64,000 bases of DNA from Clarkia xantiana subsp. parviflora (GCA_036873135.1 JAPTYO010000047.1:1-64000); one strand, 5' to 3'; positions 12,660 through 24,018 are shown, counted from the first letter of the stretch. Notes: generated by a model from the sequence alone, not told the origin. Numbers and translations: made by a program.

Positions 12660-12984
12660 AAATCAGCCGTCCTGTCCCGCTGGTAATACCAACGGGACGG
12701 GGAACCCGACAAAACGGGTTCCCCTAGGCGCAGGCGCGCATGGGACAGCGCCTGCGCCTAGGGGAACCCGTATTGTCGGGTTCCTCGTCCCGCTGGTATT
12801 ACCAGCGGGACAGGAGCCACGCGGGATGACAGATCATCCCGCGTGGCAGTCAGCGGGACAGGTCATGTCCCGCTGACCGTCCCGCTGATATTATCAGCGG
12901 GACGGGGCATTCTCGTAATTGCCCTCTTCCGAGGGGCATTTTTCATATTCCAACATCACAGAGGGGAAATTTCATAAATTTTCC
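12660..12984. repeat. Right long terminal inverted repeat of the coding MULE
   Basis: Inverted counterpart of 2253-3001. It contains the same set of palindromes (CAGCGGGAC and GTCCCGCTG units, and CACGCGGGATG). It also has a larger nested palindrome at about 12695-12785, centred on a GCGCCTGCGCC stem, which is absent from the left end. Confidence 0.75.
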
Positions 12985-13990
12985 ACATTTTTGCCCCTTT
13001 AATATTTTGTTTTATTTAATATCTTATTTAAGGAAATGTGAAATGACAATTTTACCCCTAAAGTCAAATTAAAACCACCCAACTCCGGCCACCGCCACCC
13101 GACTCCGGCAACCACCACCCGACTCCGGCGACCACCACCTCGACTCCGACGACCACCAACTCGACTCCGGCGACCCGACTCCGGCCACCACCTCAGCAAA
13201 AAAGCTCCGATCGGGGCCAAAAAAGCTCCGATCGGAGTCCAATCGGGGCCGGTGGCTCCGATCGGAGCCCAATCGGGGCCGGTGGCTCCGATTTTGGCCC
13301 AATCGGAGCCTTGGTGGTGGTCGCCGGAGTACGGTGGTGGTCGCCGGAGTACAGTGGTGGTCGCCGGAGTACGATTGGTGGTCGCCGGAGTACCGTGGTG
13401 GTTTCAAGGGCATTTTGGTCTTTTCACTCCAAGCATGTGAGGGGCACACTTGATAGAAGGGCATTTTTGGAAATTTATTTTATTTCCGGTCACATGCTTG
13501 GCATGTGACCAATTTCCGTTAGTTTTAACGGAAAAAACTAACGGAGACCGCTGTTATCAACAAAACAGAAATTTCAGACCTCTGTTATTAACTTTTTAAA
13601 TTTCAGATCTCTCCCGTTAACATGGGTGATAGTTCAGACCTTTCATAGGTTCTTAACCCTTATATATATATATATAGCGGTGATGGTTATAACCGCGGTT
13701 ATAGATTCAATACCATAATCATAACCACTATGGGTACAAAACTCATCACCATAACCGCACCTCACCACAATGGTGCGGTTAACCATTGCGGTAAATGGTG
13801 CGGTTAACCATTGCGGTAAATGGTGCGAATAACCATGGTTATTTGATTTTCCCGCACCATTGCCGGCCCTACTCCTGACTAATATTATATTTGGTATTGG
13901 GATGTAGCTCAAAATATCGTTGCTTGGTCGTTATTTCTTCTTCTCTAAGTCTCAATAGTTGCTTTAAATAAATCAGTGAAATGTTTCAAA

Positions 13991-14948
13991 CAGTGTTGTC
14001 AGGACCGGACCGGAGGTCGAACCGGCCAGGCCACCAGTTCCCGGTTCGGACGGTTTGACCCGGTTCGAACACGGTCCAACCGAATTAGTAACTTTTTTTT
14101 TTTCTGCTATTAACAACCTCGGCTGCTTTACCAACTCTGGGTGACACAACTGATCTCACTCTGCAACTAATCCCCTGCTTCTTGCCTCTTCTCTTAGGAG
14201 ATCATCTGTTTACGTAAACACACTTCCTCCTTTCATCTCCAGAATCACATAATTCACCACCTCCACAAAATACATAATCTTCTTCTTCTTCTTCTTCCTC
14301 TTCTCTTAGGAGATCATCTGTTTATGTAAACACACTTCCTCCTTTCATCTCCAGAATCACATAATTCACCACCTCCAAAAAATACGTAATCTTCTTCTTC
14401 TTCTTCTTCTTCTTCTTCTTCTTCTTGATGTCAATGAAGGAGAAGAAGACTTGATCAATATCTTCCTTCTAGGTGTCAGAGTCTTGAATTCTCTTTCTTT
14501 CAGTCTCTCTGAGAGTCTGAAGTAGTAATTTTATGCAGTTCCTTCATCCTTTGAATACCATACACCATCTCCGTGAATGCTTCTCTCTTGTCATCATCAT
14601 CTTCTTCTTCTTCATACCCACTTTATACTTTCTCCTTCCTGAAGGATAATCTCCAGAAAGCTTCGTCCCCGCCGTATAACTCCTTTGTCTCTATTCTCTT
14701 GTTGCAGCGCTCCAGCTCCAGGGCGGCAGGACCAGATCGATCAGGTAAGTATCTAAAAACCCTAATTTTTTTTAAAGAATAAGTCTGAATCGGCCGGTAC
14801 GATCAGAACCGGACGGTTCGTTGAAAATTGGCCATCCTAACCGGGTTTGCTTACATTCGCCGGATTTTCTCGAACCGGACCGTTGAGGGCTCCGATTCGG
14901 GTTCGAACCCGGTCGGACCGCCAGTTCGGTCCGGTTCTGATAACACTG
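13991..14948. mobile_element. GC-rich 'CAGTGTT' non-autonomous element, copy A
   Basis: The ends are CAGTGTTGTCAGGACCGG and the inverse of CAGTGTTATCAGAACCGG. Both ends carry long, clustered CCGG and GGTTCGAAC motifs that can pair. A 7-bp direct repeat, GTTTCAA, lies at 13983-13989 and 14949-14955, close to the 8-bp hAT size with the last base changed. The middle has a (TTC)n tract and an internal duplication of about 108 bp (14194-14400). The family shares its ends with 20149-21006. Confidence 0.75.
14194..14430. repeat. Tandem duplication plus TTC microsatellite
   Basis: A block of about 108 bp beginning TTAGGAGATCATCTG is present twice in a row. The two copies are separated and followed by CTT/TTC triplet runs, the longest at about 14393-14425. 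Both lie inside the CAGTGTT element. Confidence 0.8.
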
Positions 14949-15136
14949 GTTTCAAGGGCTATCAGGATATTTCCCTAAAAATACCTCTTCCACTTTAGAA
15001 TAAATAAATTTCCATTTGTACAAATCAAATATGCGCCGATACTATTGGCCTCGAGTTATTGGTGTTGCATTGAAGACACCAACACAAAATGATACATATT
15101 TATTTTAGACCAAAACGAAAACGTTGTTAGTATTAC

Positions 15137-15271
15137 TGAAATAATTTAGTAAATTCAGTATATTCATCTCAATGATAATATATGAATATATAATTAATAC
15201 AATCAGCTAAACTAGGAAACAAGCTAAATTAGGAAAAAATATAATTACATAATAAACAACTATATTTAATA
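15137..15271 (-). repeat. 3' LTR of the copia element
   Basis: On the minus strand it should begin TG and end CA. Here it begins TATTAAATATAG, a mutated TG, and ends TTATTTCA. It matches the two halves of the 5' LTR outside the MITE. A short purine-rich tract (15272-15280) sits at its inner edge. Confidence 0.8.
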
Positions 15272-15397
15272 CTCCTACTCAAGTTGTAGCGTATATGTCG
15301 AACATGCCCAACTTGTCACATATTGTATTACTGAAGTTTTGCGAAGAGGCATGGTTAGAATGTCTGCAGGCTGGTGATCTGTCCGAATGTGAATGAG

Positions 15398-18300
15398 TTA
15401 GATATATGAGGGGCAGGTGTATGTTCCCATCACAAGATCTCGAATTAGGTGACAATCCACCTCAATATGCTTGGTCCTCTCGTGAAAGACTTGATTCTTG
15501 GCAATATGCATGACAGATTGGTTGTCATAGTGTAGTCTCATCAAATCTTCCTGGAAAACACCCAACTCGCTTATTAACCGCTTCGTCCAGACAGGCTCGC
15601 AAGCTGTGATTGCCATTGCACGATATTCTGACTTTGCACTGGATCGAGATACAACTGTTTGCTTCTTACTCTTCCATGATATAAGGTTACCACCAAAGAA
15701 GACACATTATCCAGTAGTTGGCCTTCGTGTAGTAGGACAACCCGCCCAATCAATATCAGTGAATGCCACGATCCTATTATGTCCCTGATTAAAGTATACA
15801 ATTCATTTCCCCGAAGACCCTTGAGATATCTAAGGATCCGAATAGCTGCATCACAGTGTGTCGTGTGCGGAGCTGACATGAATTGGCTCACTACACTCAC
15901 TGGATAAGAAATGTACGATCGGGTAATTGTCAGATAATTTAGCTTCCCGGCCAATTTTTGATATTTTTCAAGATCACGTAGGGGTACTCCATCATCAGGC
16001 ATGAGCTTGGTCTCAATAACCATCGGTGAATCAACAGGTTTGCATCCAAGCAACTCGCACTCGGAAAGCATATCAATGACAAATTTCCTCTGAAAAATAA
16101 GTAACTTAGCAGGAGATCGTGATATACTTCAATGCTAAGAAAGTACTTGAGTTTACCAATGTCCGTTATCTGACATTTCTTACTCAAAAACTTCTTCAGT
16201 GCCGAAATCCCCTCGACATCATCAATGGTGATAATCAAATCATTAATATATGCGACTAGGATGATTGTCTTCCCTTCCAAGTGTCTATAAAAGACGCAAT
16301 GGTCATTAGTACTTTTGGTCATGCCAAACTGATTAAGTACTTTGGAGAAACGCCCGTTCCAAGCTTTGGGGGATTGCTTCAGACCATATAGAAATTTACG
16401 CAAACGACAGACTTTGGAAGACTCCTCCTGAACAACGAACCTAGGTGGCTGAGTCATGTAAACCTCCTCATCAAGAATGCCATTGAGAAATGCGTTCTTG
16501 ATATCCAATTGGTGCAGTGGCCAGTGGCGGATGGCAGCTAGAGAAAGACAGATCCGAACATATGCAATTTTAGGAACATGAGAAAATGTCTCATCATAAT
16601 CAATGTCATATTCCTGAGAGTATCCCTACACAACTAAGTGATATTTGAGACGATGCAACGACCCATCGAGATGAACCTTGATCGTAAAGACCCATTTGCA
16701 ACCGACTGCCTTTTTGCCAGGAGAAAGATGAAAAATATCCCATGTCTAATTGTTCCAGAGAGCTAACAGTTCCTCATGCATAGCACTAAACCACATTGGA
16801 TTGGCCAGAGCTTCTGTCACATTTCTAGGAACATAGTAACTGTCAAGACTGGTTGTATATGCACGATGATATGTAGATAAGGCTGCATAGGAACAGAAGC
16901 TATCTAGAGGATACTGGTACTATGGCAATGACAGAGCCTTTTCGAAGGGAAATGTGAAGGTCAATATCAGAGGTAGAGCCAGTTCTGGGAGTTGGTGTGT
17001 GATCAACTTGTTGTGTAGGAGATGGTTGAGATTCAGGTGAGAGTTCAGCTATTGGATCGGGTGCAGCACGAGTCTCATGGTCCTACATGGTCTGAACAGA
17101 GTTAGTATTATCAGGAAGAGACTTATCCCCTCGAGTATATACCTGAGTAATAGGAGGCGTAAGAGGTGCATTATCAGTCTCGAGTGAAGAAGAGAGGACT
17201 TGAACTTCAGGATATGTCAAAACAATCATGATAGGTGGAGAAGTACTAGACAAGTTTTGTTCAGATTTAAGAAAAACGGTACAGGCTCCATAAAAACAAC
17301 ATCATATGAGACAAAACATCTCCTAAGAGTGGGGCTATAACAACGATAACCTTTCTAGGTTCCTGAATAGCCAACAAAAATACAACGAACAAGCTTTGGA
17401 TCAAGTTTTGTACGGCTTGGTCGATTGTTGTACACATAACAAGTACAACCAAAGATTTTCAGTGAAACCGGGAACAAAGGTGCATACGTAAATAGGACAT
17501 TGTATGGTATTGCACCATCAAGAACGGAGAATGACATACGGTTTATCAGATAACATGCAGTTAGAACTGCATCAGCCCAGAAACTATGAGGTACATGGTC
17601 ATGTATCATTATAGTACGAGTCACCTCAAGTATGTGTATGTTCTTTCGTTCAGCCACTCTATTTTGTTGAGGTGTATACGCACAAGATGATTCGTGGATG
17701 ATGCCAGTATCACTCATATATTGAACAAATTCTTTTGTGAAATATTCTTTTGCATTGTCACTACGAAGTGTTTTGATGGTGGTGCCAAACTGATTTTTCA
17801 CAAAAGAACAAAACGTCATAAATTTTGCAAACACCTCTGGTCTAGATTTGATATAAAAACATCCAAGTTGCACGATAGAAATAATAAAAAAAGTGACGAA
17901 GTAACGAAAATATGAGATAGTTGTAACTGGGTAAGGACCCCAGACATCTGAATGCACTAAATCAAAGATACAAACAGTCTATTGAGTGATCCTAGGTGAA
18001 TGAGAAGCACATATATGCTTGCCCTGGATGCATGACTCACAAAGTAATTCAGAAACGGAATGAAATTCAGGACATATTGTTTTAGAACCTGTAGAGATGG
18101 ATGCCCCAACGGATAATGAACCTCCTCAGCACTATTAGTGCTCGTGTACGCAACTTGTTGAGGTAAGCTTTCCAGGTAATGCAGACCTTTGTGCTTATAT
18201 GCAGTGCCAATCAACTTGTTAGTCCCCAATTCCTGAATGATGCATTTAGTTGAAGTGAAGGTAATTGAGCAAAAGATTTTCAGGAAAAGAAGGAACATAT

Positions 18301-18790
18301 AAGACAGATGATAAAGATATATGTGGTGAAATCTGAGTGTATCATGTTCCTTCTATATTACAGGTAGTACCATTGGCTATTTGGTTAGGTGGTTGTGTGT
18401 AGTGGTAAGTCCTGACAGTAAACTCTTGTAATCAGTCATGTGATCAGTAGCACCTGAATCAACAATCCATAATGATTTTGATGCTAATAAACAGTTGGAA
18501 GTCAATTCTGAGAGACCAATAATAGTCCTAGGAGTTCGCAACTGAGGTGTCATGTTGACACGAGAGAAGCCCAACTGCGTAAGTCGCTGAACAATCGTAG
18601 TAACTTCATCTGCATTAATATTTCTGCCAACTGATTTATCAAGACTTGACTGACACGTGATCTTACCCATGAAAGATTTTGGCATTACCGCTGAGTTCTT
18701 CATTAGGACAAAATGGAATAGATATCTAAATAGTAGAACCAACAACAAATAAGAATCAAAGCAGAAACGAGTAGCAGCAACTGAAAACAA
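15398..18790 (-). pseudogene. Copia gag-pol remnant (protease, integrase, RT, RNase H)
   Basis: Broken polyprotein of a Ty1/copia element. The protease motif is WIVDSGATDHM (about 18440-18470). A GAG-pre-integrase segment with HYPLGHPS follows (about 18100). The integrase core (17355-17957) has HSDVWGP, TLRSDNAKEYF and PQQNRVAERKN. The RT part has LDIKNAFLNG (about 16500) and a mutated catalytic box, AYINDL, where YVDD is expected (about 16240). RNase H has LHYDNQSVMHIAKN and HIEVDCHLIRD (15400-15540). Several frameshifts and stops separate the parts, including a stop in the RT N-terminus near 16625. No single protein can be made. Confidence 0.9.
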
Positions 18791-19343
18791 ATTAGAAACA
18801 GACCAGTATCTGAAATGAATATAAAACTTCAGGAATCAGCAGAACAAACTGGATCAGCAGCAATCAGGTCGGATTAGTAACATCCCGGATCAGTAGCATC
18901 AGACCGGATCAGCAACATCAGACCGGATCAGCAGCAACCGGAACGGATCAGTAACAAATCAACGTAATCAAGAGGTACCCAGCAAGTAGACACCACAATC
19001 AATTGAGCAAACAGACGCACGGGGAGGTAGCCCATAAAACAGACGCAACAATCAACTGAGGGAACAGATGCACGAACTGAGCAGCGGCAGGGGTCTCCAA
19101 CGGCGGGGGGCTCCGGTGGCAGAACAATAGCGGACACAAACATATCATATCAGATCAACAGCGGTCAGATTGACATAGCAGAACAGATTGACGCACCACC
19201 AATGGGCAGCAACATGCATCGTACAGGATTGCCAGTGAGCGAGCTACTGCCGGTGGTTTGACAGAGACGCTGGACACGAAATGATGAGCAAAGGGATAAT
19301 TTCGAGTACCAAACAGAAGCAGGGAATTGAGGCTCTCAAACCA

Positions 19344-20064
19344 TGAAATAATTTGGTAAATTTAGTATATTCATCTAACGATATTACATGAATATATGGT
19401 GAATACTAGGGGTGAAACAGGACCGGTCAGACCGGTTTTTTGCTAGTTTCGGTCAGATACCTATATTTTATGTCAAGTTTTTTTTCTTAAAATACCCGAC
19501 CAAAAAACCGTGTGAGGAAAAATAATTCGTCCATTAGTTGTACGGTTTTTTCGGTTCGGTTTTCGATTTAAATCGAAAATCCGAAATTAATAATTACCAT
19601 TTAAAATTCTCGTATTTTTCATAGACTATATCAAATGGAAATGAAAAAAAAACGTCAATTAATATAATTAAATAAATTATAAATTAAAAGTAGAAAAAAC
19701 AATCTTCATAAGTTAATCTTTACAACTTATATTAACCTAACTAATAAATTATATTAATAAATATCAACTAATATAATATATATTGTATATATTTAATTAG
19801 TATAACGATCGGTTCGGTCCCCGAGGTTCTCGAAATTCAAAGTCCGAACCGGACCGAAAAACCGAATTAGAGTAAAAAAAATTCGACCAAAAACCAAACC
19901 AAATATTTCAGATTCAGTTTTTTCGATCCGGACCGATTCGGTTTTCACCGATTTTTAGGACCAACCGAATTTTAGTTTCACCCCTAGTGAATACAATTAG
20001 CTAAACTTAGAAACAAGCTAAACTAGGAAAATCATAATTACATAATATACAACTATATTTAACA
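19344..20064 (-). repeat. 5' LTR of the copia element, interrupted by a MITE
   Basis: The LTR sequence is present as 19344-19406 and 19995-20064, with a hAT MITE between them. It ends TTTAACA, followed by the TSD ATTAC. Without the MITE it matches the 3' LTR in length and order. Confidence 0.8.
19407..19986. mobile_element. hAT-type MITE within the copia 5' LTR
   Basis: Begins TAGGGGTGAAAC and ends with the exact inverse. A perfect 8-bp TSD, GTGAATAC, lies at 19399-19406 and 19987-19994. The interior is rich in GGTTCGGTTTT and its complement around an AT-rich centre. It has no coding capacity. It inserted after the copia element. Confidence 0.9.
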
Positions 20065-20148
20065 ATTACAAAAATTTGACACTGAAGTAAGATTCTTAGC
20101 CATTGAGAAAGCTTACATGGTCTGGTCGATGAGTTGGACTCTCACGAA

Positions 20149-21006
20149 CAGTGTTATCAGAACCGGATCGGGCATCGAACCGGCTAGGCGACCGGTTCCC
20201 GGTTCACCGGTTCGAACCCGGTTCGATTGCTTACACCTACCTCCCCTTTTTCCCTCAATCACCCTCTCCCCTTTCCTTAATGTTCTCTCTCTCCCACCGT
20301 GAGAAACTTTCCTTAATGTTCTCTCTCTCTCTCCTATCTCTCTCTCTCTCCCACCGTGTTCTCTCTCTCCCTCTACTTCCCCACCCCTCCCCCCTCCGTT
20401 TCTAGCCTTACCCTCTCCTCTACCTCCATTCCTAGCCTTACCCTCTCCTCTACCTCCATTCCTTCCCCCCAATCTATCCATCTCTACAGCTTTTCTCTTC
20501 CACAGAGACCACCAATTACATTTTAAGTTATAACGTTTTGATTCTGTAGCGAGTTCCGGCGAGTTGAATCGAGGATAGGGTGAGCCTGCAGCCACCGAGC
20601 TTGGTTCACGACATCGCAGTGGATGGCGATCAGGATAAGGCCGACAATCGCGGTGGAGGTGATGAGGACGAAGGTGCCGCCGAAGGTAAGGTTCATGACA
20701 CCAAGAATGGGGCGAATCGTCGTCATCTGGGAGTTGGAGAATGAGGTTGCTGTGGATTCATGAGTTGCGGTTGCGTTTTCCTCAGAATGTAGGGTTTCAG
20801 TTTTTTTTTTTTTTTTTTTTTGATTTTTTAAAATCTGAACCGGAGAACCGCCCGGTTTGCTCAGAACCGGCCGGTTCTCCAAAAAACCAGTTAATGAACC
20901 GGGTTCACTTACATCCTCCGGATTTGCTTGAACCGGACCGTTGAAGGTACCGGTTCCGGTTCGAACCCGGTCGGACCGCCGGTCCGATCCGGTTCTGATA
21001 ACACTG
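20149..21006. mobile_element. GC-rich 'CAGTGTT' non-autonomous element, copy B
   Basis: Same terminal signature as 13991-14948: CAGTGTTATCAGAACCGG and its inverse. A 7-bp direct repeat, CTCACGA, lies at 20141-20147 and 21007-21013. As in copy A, the eighth base differs between the two sides. The interior has CT-rich microsatellite and a T-run (20800-20820). It lies just beyond the 3' end of the receptor kinase gene. Confidence 0.75.
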
Positions 21007-21087
21007 CTCACGAGATCCTTATACGGTAAACCTAGTAATTAACATACTGTATATATTACATGCTTTGCTGCTGCTGAAGCAACGCAA

Positions 21088-23720
21088 CTAGTGGCCATTT
21101 TCATGGTGAAGAAGCATTTCAACCACCTCTCCCATATTAGGCCTTGCATCCCTATCTTCCGCCACACACCTCAGTGCAACCTCAATCAACACCTCCATCT
21201 GCTTCTCTTCGTACTTCCCTTCCAATCTCGAATCCGCAATTTCCTTAACCCCCACAACGTTCGGTTCCCTCATCTTCTTCCTCACCCACGTCACGAGCCT
21301 CACATCTTCTCCTTCACTCTGCAAATTCGCCGCAGGACTCACTCCAGTCGCTAGCTCCAGCATCACAATCCCGTAGCTATACACATCGACTTTCGATGTA
21401 ATCGGTAGGTTTGATACCCACTCCGGCGCCATATAACCTCTCGTCCCCCTTATCCTCGAGAAATCCGAATTTTTCATTCCATTCCCACGATCCATCAGCT
21501 TTGACATCCCGAAATCCGCCACTTTCGGTTGGTAATTCGAGTCGACGAGTATGTTTTGGGGTTTCACATCGCAGTGAAGAACCCACTCGAGGCACTCCTC
21601 GTGAAGGTAAGCTAAACCCTTTGCTGTTCCAACGGCAATATCGAACCGCCTCTTCCAGTTGAGTTCCGGGGAGGATAGATTCTGAGCTAAAGAGCCGTGT
21701 TCCATGAATTCGTAAACTAAAAGGCGGTGCTTGCCTTCTGCACAGTAACCCCACATTTCGATTAAGTTCATGTGGTTGAGCTTACCGATCGTGCTTGCTT
21801 CGGCTAGGAAATCGGCTTCCCCGGTCGTTAATTGGTTTAAGAGCTTCACTGCCGCGACTCGTTTGTCGGGTAATACTGCTTTGTAGACAGTTCCTCCTGC
21901 TCCAGCGCCGATTTCTTGGCTGAAGTTCTTGGTGGCTTTCTTGAGGTCCAAGTAAGTGAATCTCTGGAACCCGGTTGCTGCAAGGAAGTAGCTATGGGTT
22001 GCTGCAGTTATATCGTGTTGGTTCCTGAAGAAGAAGAACCAAACTAAAGAGACAACCAGAAGCTCGATGGCTCCAACAATGGAGGCAAAATACAGCATGA
22101 AGGTCATAACTCCATCGTTGCTATGTAACCTGTACTGTCTGTTTAGTTCTATAGCTGCTCGGCTCGTGCAAGTATACTTCTCCCTCTTCTCGAGCTGATT
22201 TGGGGTGAAATTCATCGATTTGTTCACTTTCAGATAGAATTCACCACTGAAACTAGGAAGATTATGGCCGTTTAGCAATTCAATCTTGAGGTAGCAGTCG
22301 AATTTGTTGTCCGACCAAGTGTACTGGAATCCCCTGCAACTGCACATTTCGGAGCACAAGCTCTGGCAATTCTCCAACGTAGTGTTGTAAGTGCTGCTGC
22401 CATCGTAGCCGTAAAAATCCATGTAGAGGACCTTGACAAAGCTGACATCAGCGCTGCAGCCATTAGAGAGCTGGAAAGCAGGTTCACAGCCGACTGACCA
22501 GTCGTTTGGATCTATCCTCTTGTAACCGGGAACACAAGAGCAGCTCCGGCCAAGATCTGGATCGTAGCTGCAGAGACTGTTATTCCCACAGACGCCGTGG
22601 ATGAAGCATGGGATTTGGATGGCTTGCCATGTCACTGACCAGTTTTTGGAACCCTCATGGCGGCTGTAGAGCCGGAGGTTGCCGTCAGGGTCCATTGTCA
22701 GCTTTCTCTGTAGAGGTAGGCCATAGTCGGAGGAGAAAAACTCGAACTTGTCGGAAGAAGAGAAGTGTCCTAACGTGTCGAGCTGAGCGACTTTGCTGCT
22801 GTTGAAGAGGAATCGCCCCCACTGGGAGGCCTGCAGCCATGGATACGGCCAGAAGGGGCTGGAGAAGGTTGGGCCGTTGTAGAGGACGCGCAGGACGTTG
22901 TCGTTGTCAAAATAGAGCTTATAGAATCCCGCTGAGTAATTACTCCTGCACAGATTTCAAAATTTAGTATAAAATATAATGATTGCAAAAGACGATGCAA
23001 GGAATTTCATCGAACAGGTGGCGGGCAATGAAGAACAACGACAACGATGATTGCAGATCCTTGATCCAAATCGACGCAAGGAATTTCGTCCAAGAGGTGG
23101 TGTGCAACGAAGAACAATGACAACGATGATTGCAGATCTTTGATACAAATCGATACAAGTAATTTCGTCGAACAGATGGTGGGCAATGAAACAACGTACC
23201 TGCTCCTTGAAGATACGAGAGAGGTAGATCTAGTAAGCATCTGCAGCGGTAGCAGCGTATCCGTCGGCCAATCGAAGCTCTGCCAAAGAACCCAACCACT
23301 AGCGTTGCTCATAAAAAGGTTCCCCGTGTTACTGAGCCGCAGCTTCACAGGAGAAGACTGTGGCGCAGTGTTCGACGACCACACGATGGACGCGCCAGCG
23401 TCCTTCAGGACTAGATCGCCGTCGTGTTGCAGCGACAGCTGTGAGCGCTTGCCGTTAACGGGGAACTCGCGGTTAGCCATCCAGACGGGGGTGCAGTCCC
23501 CGGAGCAGGCGGGGCGGCTGTGCCAGATGGAGAAGGCGAAGGCATTTTCGCCGACGTGGAAGAATCCGGCGGAGAATTCGTTGTTGGGAGATACTAGTAT
23601 GTCGGCGGGATTGTCGACGGAGAGGGAGGAGCCTTGGTGGAGGATGGATACGGTAGACGACGACAGACGAGCAGATAGCAGAAGAAGAAGAAGAGAGAGG
23701 AAAGAAGCTCGTGGAGCCAT
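21088..23720 (-). CDS. G-type lectin S-receptor-like serine/threonine kinase (ZmPK1-like), 2 exons, intact
   Basis: A single-pass plasma-membrane receptor kinase of 792 residues. Exon 1 is 23200-23720 and exon 2 is 21088-22945. The 254-bp intron has AG|GTACGT and TGCAG|G sites, and joining them rebuilds an expected segment (SSRSRSNYSAGFYKLYF). Domains: signal peptide (about 1-22); B-lectin domain with WMANREFPV and WQSFDWPTDTLLP; EGF-like cysteines (about 287-326); PAN/apple domain (about 337-394); membrane helix (about 454-480); kinase domain. Kinase motifs are GAGAGGTVYK (about 519), the VK lysine (541), HCDVKPQN (631), DFG (651) and APE (680). The residue before the catalytic Asp is Cys, so this is a non-RD kinase. 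Length fits ZmPK1 relatives of about 800 residues. Its ligand is unknown. No lesion is seen. Confidence 0.93.
22994..23197. repeat. 79-bp tandem repeats filling the receptor-kinase intron
   Basis: About 2.6 copies of a 79-bp unit start at 22994, 23073 and 23152. The last partial copy reaches the 5' splice site (on the minus strand). Each unit contains CAAGGAATTTCGTC and GATGATTGCAGATC-like words. Most of the intron is this repeat. Confidence 0.85.
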
Positions 23721-23866
23721 GAGAGGAGAGACACTGTCCGCCTCCAGTACAGTACCGGCATCTATATTGGTGGCATATGGTCATGGTGGCTGTGTGTGAA
23801 AATAATAATAATTAATAAGAAAAAGAATAAGGAGGCGGCATTATTTCGGTAGGGGCTTTGCTAGAA
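23721..23866 (-). promoter_or_regulatory. Upstream region of the receptor kinase gene
   Basis: This short stretch lies between the start codon and a fold-back repeat. A weak TATA-like word (minus strand AATATAGATG, about 23760) is the only promoter element I can suggest. Confidence 0.25.
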
Positions 23867-23867
23867 A

Positions 23868-24018
23868 GTGTGAAAAAAAATTGAAAAAACCATAGAAAGT
23901 TAACAACTGCTACATGGCAATGCATTACATGATTCTCTTTCCAATTTATGTCAAATTGTTAACTGACATGTGGCAGTTGTTAACTTTCTATGTTTTTTTC
24001 ACTCTTTTTTTCACATTT
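23868..24018. repeat. Fold-back (MITE-like) inverted repeat
   Basis: The arms at about 23868-23925 and 23965-24018 are inverse complements with few mismatches; both contain ATAGAAAGTTAACAACTG. The total is about 150 bp. I could not find a convincing TSD, so the class is unknown. Confidence 0.65.

Larger units (their letters stand above)
2253..12984. mobile_element. Coding Mutator-like element (MULE) with transposase and PMD genes
   Basis: The element starts GGAAAATTTATGAAATT and ends with its exact inverse complement. It is flanked by a perfect 9-bp TSD, ACATTTTTG, at 2244-2252 and 12985-12993. The uninterrupted target site can be read on the minus strand of the related element at 47208-47216, which confirms the boundaries. 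The terminal repeats are several hundred bp long and made of successive hairpins. Inside are a MuDR-type transposase on the plus strand (5985-8490) and a spliced PMD gene on the minus strand (8933-12469), converging. Both carry lesions, so the copy is probably no longer autonomous. Confidence 0.9.
2087..13659. mobile_element. Non-autonomous MULE, split by a coding MULE
   Basis: Its ends are long inverted repeats beginning GGGTTAAGAACCTATG (left 2087-2252, right end at 13659). A 9-bp TSD, TTATATATA, lies at 2078-2086 and 13660-13668; this lies in TA repeats, so its exact edge is soft. Without the inserted element it is about 0.83 kb and lies in inverse orientation to the related 735-bp copy at 46639-47373. 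Its core (13080-13420) has GC-rich short repeats reading CGCCGGAGT and its complement. No protein is encoded by the host copy itself. Confidence 0.85.
1583..13871. mobile_element. hAT-type MITE, copy 2, split by a MULE nest
   Basis: The left part (1583-2077) and right part (13669-13871) belong to one MITE of the same family as 824-1507. It starts TAGGGCTGGC and ends GCCGGCCCTA, and is flanked by a perfect 8-bp TSD, CTCCTGAC, at 1575-1582 and 13872-13879. Everything from 2087 to 13659 was inserted later. The matching TSD across 12 kb proves that the two halves were once joined. Confidence 0.85.
15137..20064 (-). mobile_element. Degenerate Ty1/copia LTR retrotransposon with short LTRs
   Basis: Flanked by a perfect 5-bp TSD, ATTAC, at 15132-15136 and 20065-20069. 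The 3' LTR is 15137-15271 (135 bp). The 5' LTR is 19344-20064, interrupted by a 580-bp MITE and otherwise about 133 bp. The primer binding site next to the 5' LTR (19331-19343, minus strand TGGTTTGAGAGCC) resembles the initiator-Met tRNA site of copia elements, with mismatches. Domain order on the minus strand is protease, integrase, RT, RNase H, as in copia. Very little gag is left. Confidence 0.9.

Noticed and set aside
20113..20595. Arg/Glu/Gly-rich minus-strand frame
   Set aside because: It is a translation of CT-rich microsatellite inside the CAGTGTT element.
21091..21662. Plus-strand frames opposite the receptor kinase domain
   Set aside because: They are shadows of the intact kinase gene on the minus strand.
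23007..23199. Continuation of the receptor-kinase frame past exon 1, which would give a truncated lectin protein
   Set aside because: The repeat-derived sequence lies between good splice sites, and splicing restores the expected protein exactly; it is better read as an intron.
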